Shown in pieces: positions 59,791 to 64,000 of a DNA stretch of 64,000 nucleotides (position 1 is the first letter of the stretch; each line of letters starts with the position of its first letter). A program made the position numbers and the translations under genes. The notes below the pieces were generated by a model, which was not told the DNA's origin, searched no databases, and saw nothing but the letters and a program-made list of their open reading frames with translations. Location: positions 4,464,001 to 4,528,000 of the forward strand of contig CP085833.1 in NCBI GenBank assembly GCA_020809705.1, read 5' to 3'. The DNA is from Calonectria ilicicola (lineage: Eukaryota > Ascomycota > Sordariomycetes > Hypocreales > Nectriaceae).

Positions 59791-62424
59791 AGTTTCAGAA
59801 ATTCTAGGCGATCGCGATCATTTGAATCGTGGGTGCCGAGTCGCACGCGTTCTATTTTTTAAGAACAATGGCGCAAAGACAGCCAGCCAGGCAGCTGTTC
59901 AACCATGACGATGCTTGGATTTCGAAATTCTTATCTTATCGCTGTCACGTGATAGATGAGAACCAATGTTTGAGGCGAGTTTGGCCCTGAGAAATAGTTC
60001 ATATTGAGCAGCTACCTGTACATAATTTACTTCCCCTGGATACAAAAACTGGTATACATGAGACTGTGATGTTTAAGAAAAGCGTGCAGGTATATTCGGT
60101 ATTCAAGTGTTGCCAGTGAAGAGGCTTAAAACTTGTTAAAGCCAGTGCCAGGTCAACAGACCACATCAGAACATGTGACATATTAATCCAATTAACAAGG
60201 AAGCGGGGAAATGACAATAACCAATTAATGTACATAAATTAAACAATGAATAAATCTACTTTATTTTTCCGAGTTTATGTTTTTCTACAAATTCAAGAGA
60301 AGCATTAATTTAACATCATGTACATCTTCGTCTGCTGATCAGACGGGGATAATTAGATACATGAAGCTTTGAATAGTTCATGTATTGGTTAAAGAAATAA
60401 TAATAATACAAAATACAGACACATGTAAACTGAACATGTTCAAACAAGTCGCATTTTAAAAGCTAAATGAGCACTCTCCCCTTTCGAAGAAAACGAGTGG
60501 GTGACATAGGAACTGGGGATACCTGTAGGGTACGTGGGAGCGTAGCAGATTAATGTAATGGGGCAAATTCAGTTAACTAACGGCGCCACATCTGTTAGAA
60601 ATGAAGCGATATAGCGGATAGAGTTTGTCCTATTTTTATTATCATTCAAACAATTCGATTCCACGAATGAGAATTTCCCAACTAAATTTACAAAAGCCTG
60701 CATTGAATAATCTGGAGAGCTGAAACCGCCACACCTCATGGTTAATCAAGGTATGACTAGGTTTGAACTGTTGCGTTGTATTGACCATATTCTTGAAAAT
60801 GAGCGGAATCACAAGCACTCTCCTCTTTGAATTACGCAAAGAGCACATAGAAGGGCGGTAAATATTTTTACCTCGATACTTGGACGTAGATCCCAAAAGG
60901 CCAGCCTGCTCCCATTCCCAGCCGAAGAAGGTCTGAATCATACATAGCTCTAACCTTTTCCAAAATGGGTAAGAAAAAAGAAACATGGGCGACCTCTAGG
61001 TGTGTGGTAAGGACGAATGACTAGAGTTGTTCTTGGTTTCATGCAAGAAATGGCTCTACCCAGGTGCGTTCTGTCGGACAATATCCCCTGGTCCATCCAA
61101 CAGCCGAGCCTGGAGACGTTGACATCTGCGCGATGCCCCGCAACATGGCTCTCTTGCAGGCCACGTCAAAACATGGGAACATGGATGAAGCATCTTCTGT
61201 CTGAAGTACACAATGCAGGCTGCCCCGCCTCACCCTTGCAGTGAGCGAGCACTGAGCGACACCCGACGTCATTCCAGGTAGCGCAAAGGGGAGACAGGAG
61301 GGTTTGCTATCTGACCACCACCACCACAGTCTCAACTGGGCGGTCAACCATTATGGGCGCGCCTGGAATCAATGTCGCGATTCTAGAATATTCCCTGGAG
61401 GAAACGTCATGGTCGCTTTCGGGGCTAGATCTTTAATGCGGTGTACAGCACCAGCCGTTGCCCTGATGCAAGGTACATCGTGGACGGGAGGGTGGGAGGG
61501 CTGCTGTTTCTGGGGCAATGGAATGACAGCTGGGCGTGGATTGGGCGTCAACAAATCATGGGAACGGAGCTACAGAACAACACAACACACCCTTGGGCGC
61601 TGGCGAATGAGATTGCGGGTGGCAACGGGCGATTATGGAAGGCTGCCGCTGTCATTTTGGGGGCCTAACATTGGATAAAATAAATAAAATAAGCCGTCTT
61701 GTTTATTTTATTCCAGGCTGCCCTATTTCACCTTATCCATCTTATTTTATTTTATGACGATACAAACCCCAGTTCCCGCCCGCGCTAGACTGAACAAGCT
61801 CCCGACTTACCCTACGCCTCTCTCATCTCCTCCACGGTAAATAAGGCCCCCTCTGACCCTTTGACCCTCTGACCCTCTGTCTGGCCTGACCCCTGCGCAT
61901 CAGGTGACGCACGCCGCTTGTTGACTTTCCCCTCCACAACGAACGGCTGGCTGCACCTTGCCTTGTCCCGACAACAAGGATTCCCTTTGGACACTCGCAG
62001 GCTGGATTTTGGACGAGGGTTGACTTGGCATCATCCGTCCTGAACTCGGCTCCTTCCCTGAACACCTTGCTAACTGCTGCGCGTTGCGCTTGCTCCTGCA
62101 GGACAACGCACTTTCTTTGTTTTTCCACCGGCGCCATTTCCTGATCGTCTGGTGCTCTTTGTGTCCTTGATACCCCATCTTTCGTGCATGAAGGTATGTT
62201 CCGTGATCCCTTTCCAAGCTGCTGCTCGGCCTCTTCTCCTATATCTTCTCGAGAGCGCCTTCGCAAGCATCATGGTGGCCCAACGACGTCCTCGACTCAT
62301 CCAGAAGCTGATATCTCGAATAGCACGATTTACCAGACCACCCCCGAAGAAACCCGCCCCTTCCCGCCCACGATATTCGCACTCACATTCCGTCTCACAT
62401 ACTTGCTCCTTGAATCCCGCAATC
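59791..62424 (+). other. Intergenic: spp382 promoter, AT-rich stretch, and TOG gene leader
   Basis: 2.6 kb. 59990-60660 is AT-rich with no coding signal. 61673-61713 holds an AT-rich inverted repeat. From about 61760 the plus strand becomes C/T-rich, which is the likely promoter and 5' leader of the TOG-domain gene. An in-frame ATG at 62188 lies in that leader with a GTATGT donor-like sequence just after it. Confidence 0.5.
61673..61713. repeat. AT-rich inverted repeat (possible hairpin)
   Basis: GGATAAAATAAATAAAATAAG is followed after a few bases by CTTGTTTATTTTATTCC; about 15-17 bases of each arm can pair. It lies between the AT-rich stretch and the leader of the TOG gene. It could be a terminator-like hairpin, a cruciform or the relic of a small inverted-repeat element. 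Confidence 0.5.
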
Positions 62425-64000
62425 ATGGCGGACCAGGAAGAGGACTTTAGCTCTTTGCCTATCTCCGACCGCTTCACTCACAAGGTTCGTTTCTCGGCCC
62501 CCTTTACTCTGCGCCAACGTGACTGACAATCCCGCTTTACAGGTTTGGAAGGTCCGAAAGGCCGCCTACGAAGATGCTGCCAAGCAGTTCGCCGCATCGC
62601 CCGACGAGGCCGACCCTTGCTTCCGCCCCTTTCTGAACGATCCTGGCCTATGGAAGAGCGCAGTCACCGATTCTAATGTGGCCGCACAGCAAGAGGGTAT
62701 CATTGCCCTATGTGCATTCCTCAAATATGGTGGAACAGACTGCGCGTTAAGAACACGAGGGCACACGATCACACCAATGGCTGAAAAGGCGCTGTCATCG
62801 ACCAGAGCTGCTACTAAGCAAAATGCCATTGAATCATTGCTTCTCTACATCGAGCTCGACACAGCTGGCCCTGTCATTGAAGATGTTCTTCCAGGTCTTG
62901 GAAACAAGGTCCCCAAGAATGTAGCAGCGACATTACATGCGCTAACACAGATTGTCCACAACTACGGTTGCAAGATCGTCGATCCTAAGCCCATCCTGAA
63001 GGCGCTTCCCAAGGCCTTTGGTGCCGCCGATAAAAACATTCGTGCCGAGGCTATAAACTTGACTGTCGAGCTCTACCGATGGCTGCGCGAAGCCATGAAG
63101 CCCATGTTTTGGGGCGAATTGAAACCCACCCAGCAAAACGACTTGGAGGCGCAGTTCGAGAAGATTAAGGCTGAGGCGCCACCTAAGCAGGAACGACTCC
63201 TTCGATCACAACAAGAGGCCATAGAATCGGCTCCCGCTGGGGGAGAGGAAGGTGAAGAGGGATATGATGGCGAAGAAGAGGTTGGCGAAGTGGATGCCTT
63301 TGATCTTGCCGAGCCTCAAGATGTCACCAAACAGATCCCTCCCAACTTTAGCGACATGCTGGCCTCTTCAAAGTGGAAAGACCGAAAGGAAGCAGTTGAT
63401 GCACTCCACCAGGCTCTCAATGTCCCTCGAATCAAGGACAGCGACTTTAGCGAAATCAACCGAGGATTGGCCAAGTGTATGAAGGATGCCAACGTGGCAG
63501 TTGTCACCCAGGCCGCGCTATGTATTGAGGCTTTGGCAAAGGGTCTGCGCAATGGCTACGGCAAGTACAGGACCATTGTCATGCAGCCCATCATGGATCG
63601 ATTGAAAGAGAAGAAGGTCACCGTGGCTGACGCTCTTGGTGCTGCACTGGACGCGGTTTTTGCTTCTACCGATCTTACCGAATGTTTGGAGGATATCACA
63701 GCATACCTCGGCAACAAAAACCCCCAGGTTAAGGAGGGTACCATGAAGTTTTTGATCCGATGCTTGCGAACCACTAGAAATGTCCCCAGCAAACCCGAGA
63801 TTGCTGGCATTTGCGAGTCTGGAAAGAAGCTTCTTTCTGAGTCAAGCCCTGCTCTCCGAGACGGTGGTGCTGAAATCCTTGGTACAGTGATGAAGATTAT
63901 TGGTGAGAGAGCCATGACACCTAACCTCGAGGGTCTCGACGACATCCGAAAGAACAAGGTCAAGGAATTCTTCGAGACAGCCGAAGTCAAGGCTAAGGAG
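62425..64000 (+). CDS. stu2: XMAP215/Stu2-family TOG-domain microtubule polymerase, 3' end outside window
   Basis: Exon 1, 62425-62484, and exon 2, 62543 to the window end, are separated by a 58 bp intron (GTTCGT...TTTACAG); 506 residues are visible and the frame is open to the edge. The N-terminus reads MADQEEDFSSLPISDRFTHK, then VWKVRKAAYEDA, the typical TOG1 start. TOG1 spans about 20-230 and TOG2 about 285-500, made of HEAT-like helical pairs, separated by an acidic linker (EEGEEGYDGEEEVGEVD). These proteins (Stu2, Alp14, AlpA) bind tubulin dimers through TOG domains and speed microtubule plus-end growth, acting at spindle pole bodies and kinetochores. The coiled-coil C-terminus would lie outside. 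An ATG at 62188 is in the same frame without a stop and would add 79 residues rich in Arg/Pro/Ser; I consider it leader sequence. Confidence 0.93.

Noticed and set aside
1..64000. CRISPR arrays, prokaryotic operons, rRNA genes, intact transposons
   Set aside because: No spaced direct repeats, Shine-Dalgarno-led operons, rRNA signatures or transposase/reverse-transcriptase motifs were seen; the DNA is eukaryotic.

Overview
The window is nuclear DNA of a filamentous ascomycete (Pezizomycotina, probably Sordariomycetes/Hypocreales). The signs are short 49-123 bp GT...AG introns with CTAAC/CTGAC-like branch sites, long CT-rich 5' leaders, and the gene families present: OPT transporter, Zn-cluster-less fungal-specific transcription factor, NmrA-like protein, proteinase-K-like subtilase and a multidomain NRPS. 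The order-level assignment is inference.

Layout. 1-1562: 5' portion of a C2H2 zinc-finger gene on the minus strand, cut by the window edge. 1563-21669: about 20 kb with no gene I can recognise. It holds leader/promoter sequence of the zinc-finger gene, pyrimidine-rich tracts on the plus strand that resemble transcript leaders, microsatellites, and an AT-rich block from about 17.4 kb that may be decayed DNA. 21670-28981: an NmrA-like NAD(P)-binding protein (+), a proline-rich AT-hook-like hypothetical protein (-), a fungal-specific transcription factor (-) and a short-chain dehydrogenase (+), the last two divergent from one intergenic region. 32246-35057: an OPT oligopeptide transporter (+) with a long CT-rich leader. 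35459-43597: a 2695-residue NRPS (-), convergent with the transporter. 46997-51264: a SAPS-family (Sit4/PP6-associated) protein (-) carrying an in-frame TAG. 54409-55833: a secreted S8 subtilase (-). 57406-59790: the G-patch spliceosome-disassembly factor Spp382/TFIP11 (-). 62425-64000: the start of an XMAP215/Stu2 TOG-domain microtubule polymerase (+), cut by the window edge.

The most unusual object is the NRPS. Its 8.1 kb of coding sequence is intact, with one clean intron, a TATA-like element and recognisable T-(A C-terminal fragment)-E-C-A-T-C-T architecture. Yet the catalytic residues of nearly every domain are replaced: the first two carrier domains lack the phosphopantetheine serine, the epimerase and both condensation domains lack the motif histidine(s), and several adenylation motifs are eroded. 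Only the last carrier domain still shows a serine at the right place. This looks like a pseudo-NRPS kept as a protein, not a decayed pseudogene. Its neighbours (OPT transporter, SDR, regulator) resemble a small secondary-metabolism neighbourhood, but no co-regulation can be shown from sequence alone.

Exon boundaries were assigned by eye from splice signals, frame continuity and family conservation. The C-terminal part of the SAPS gene (47666-48100) is not resolved.
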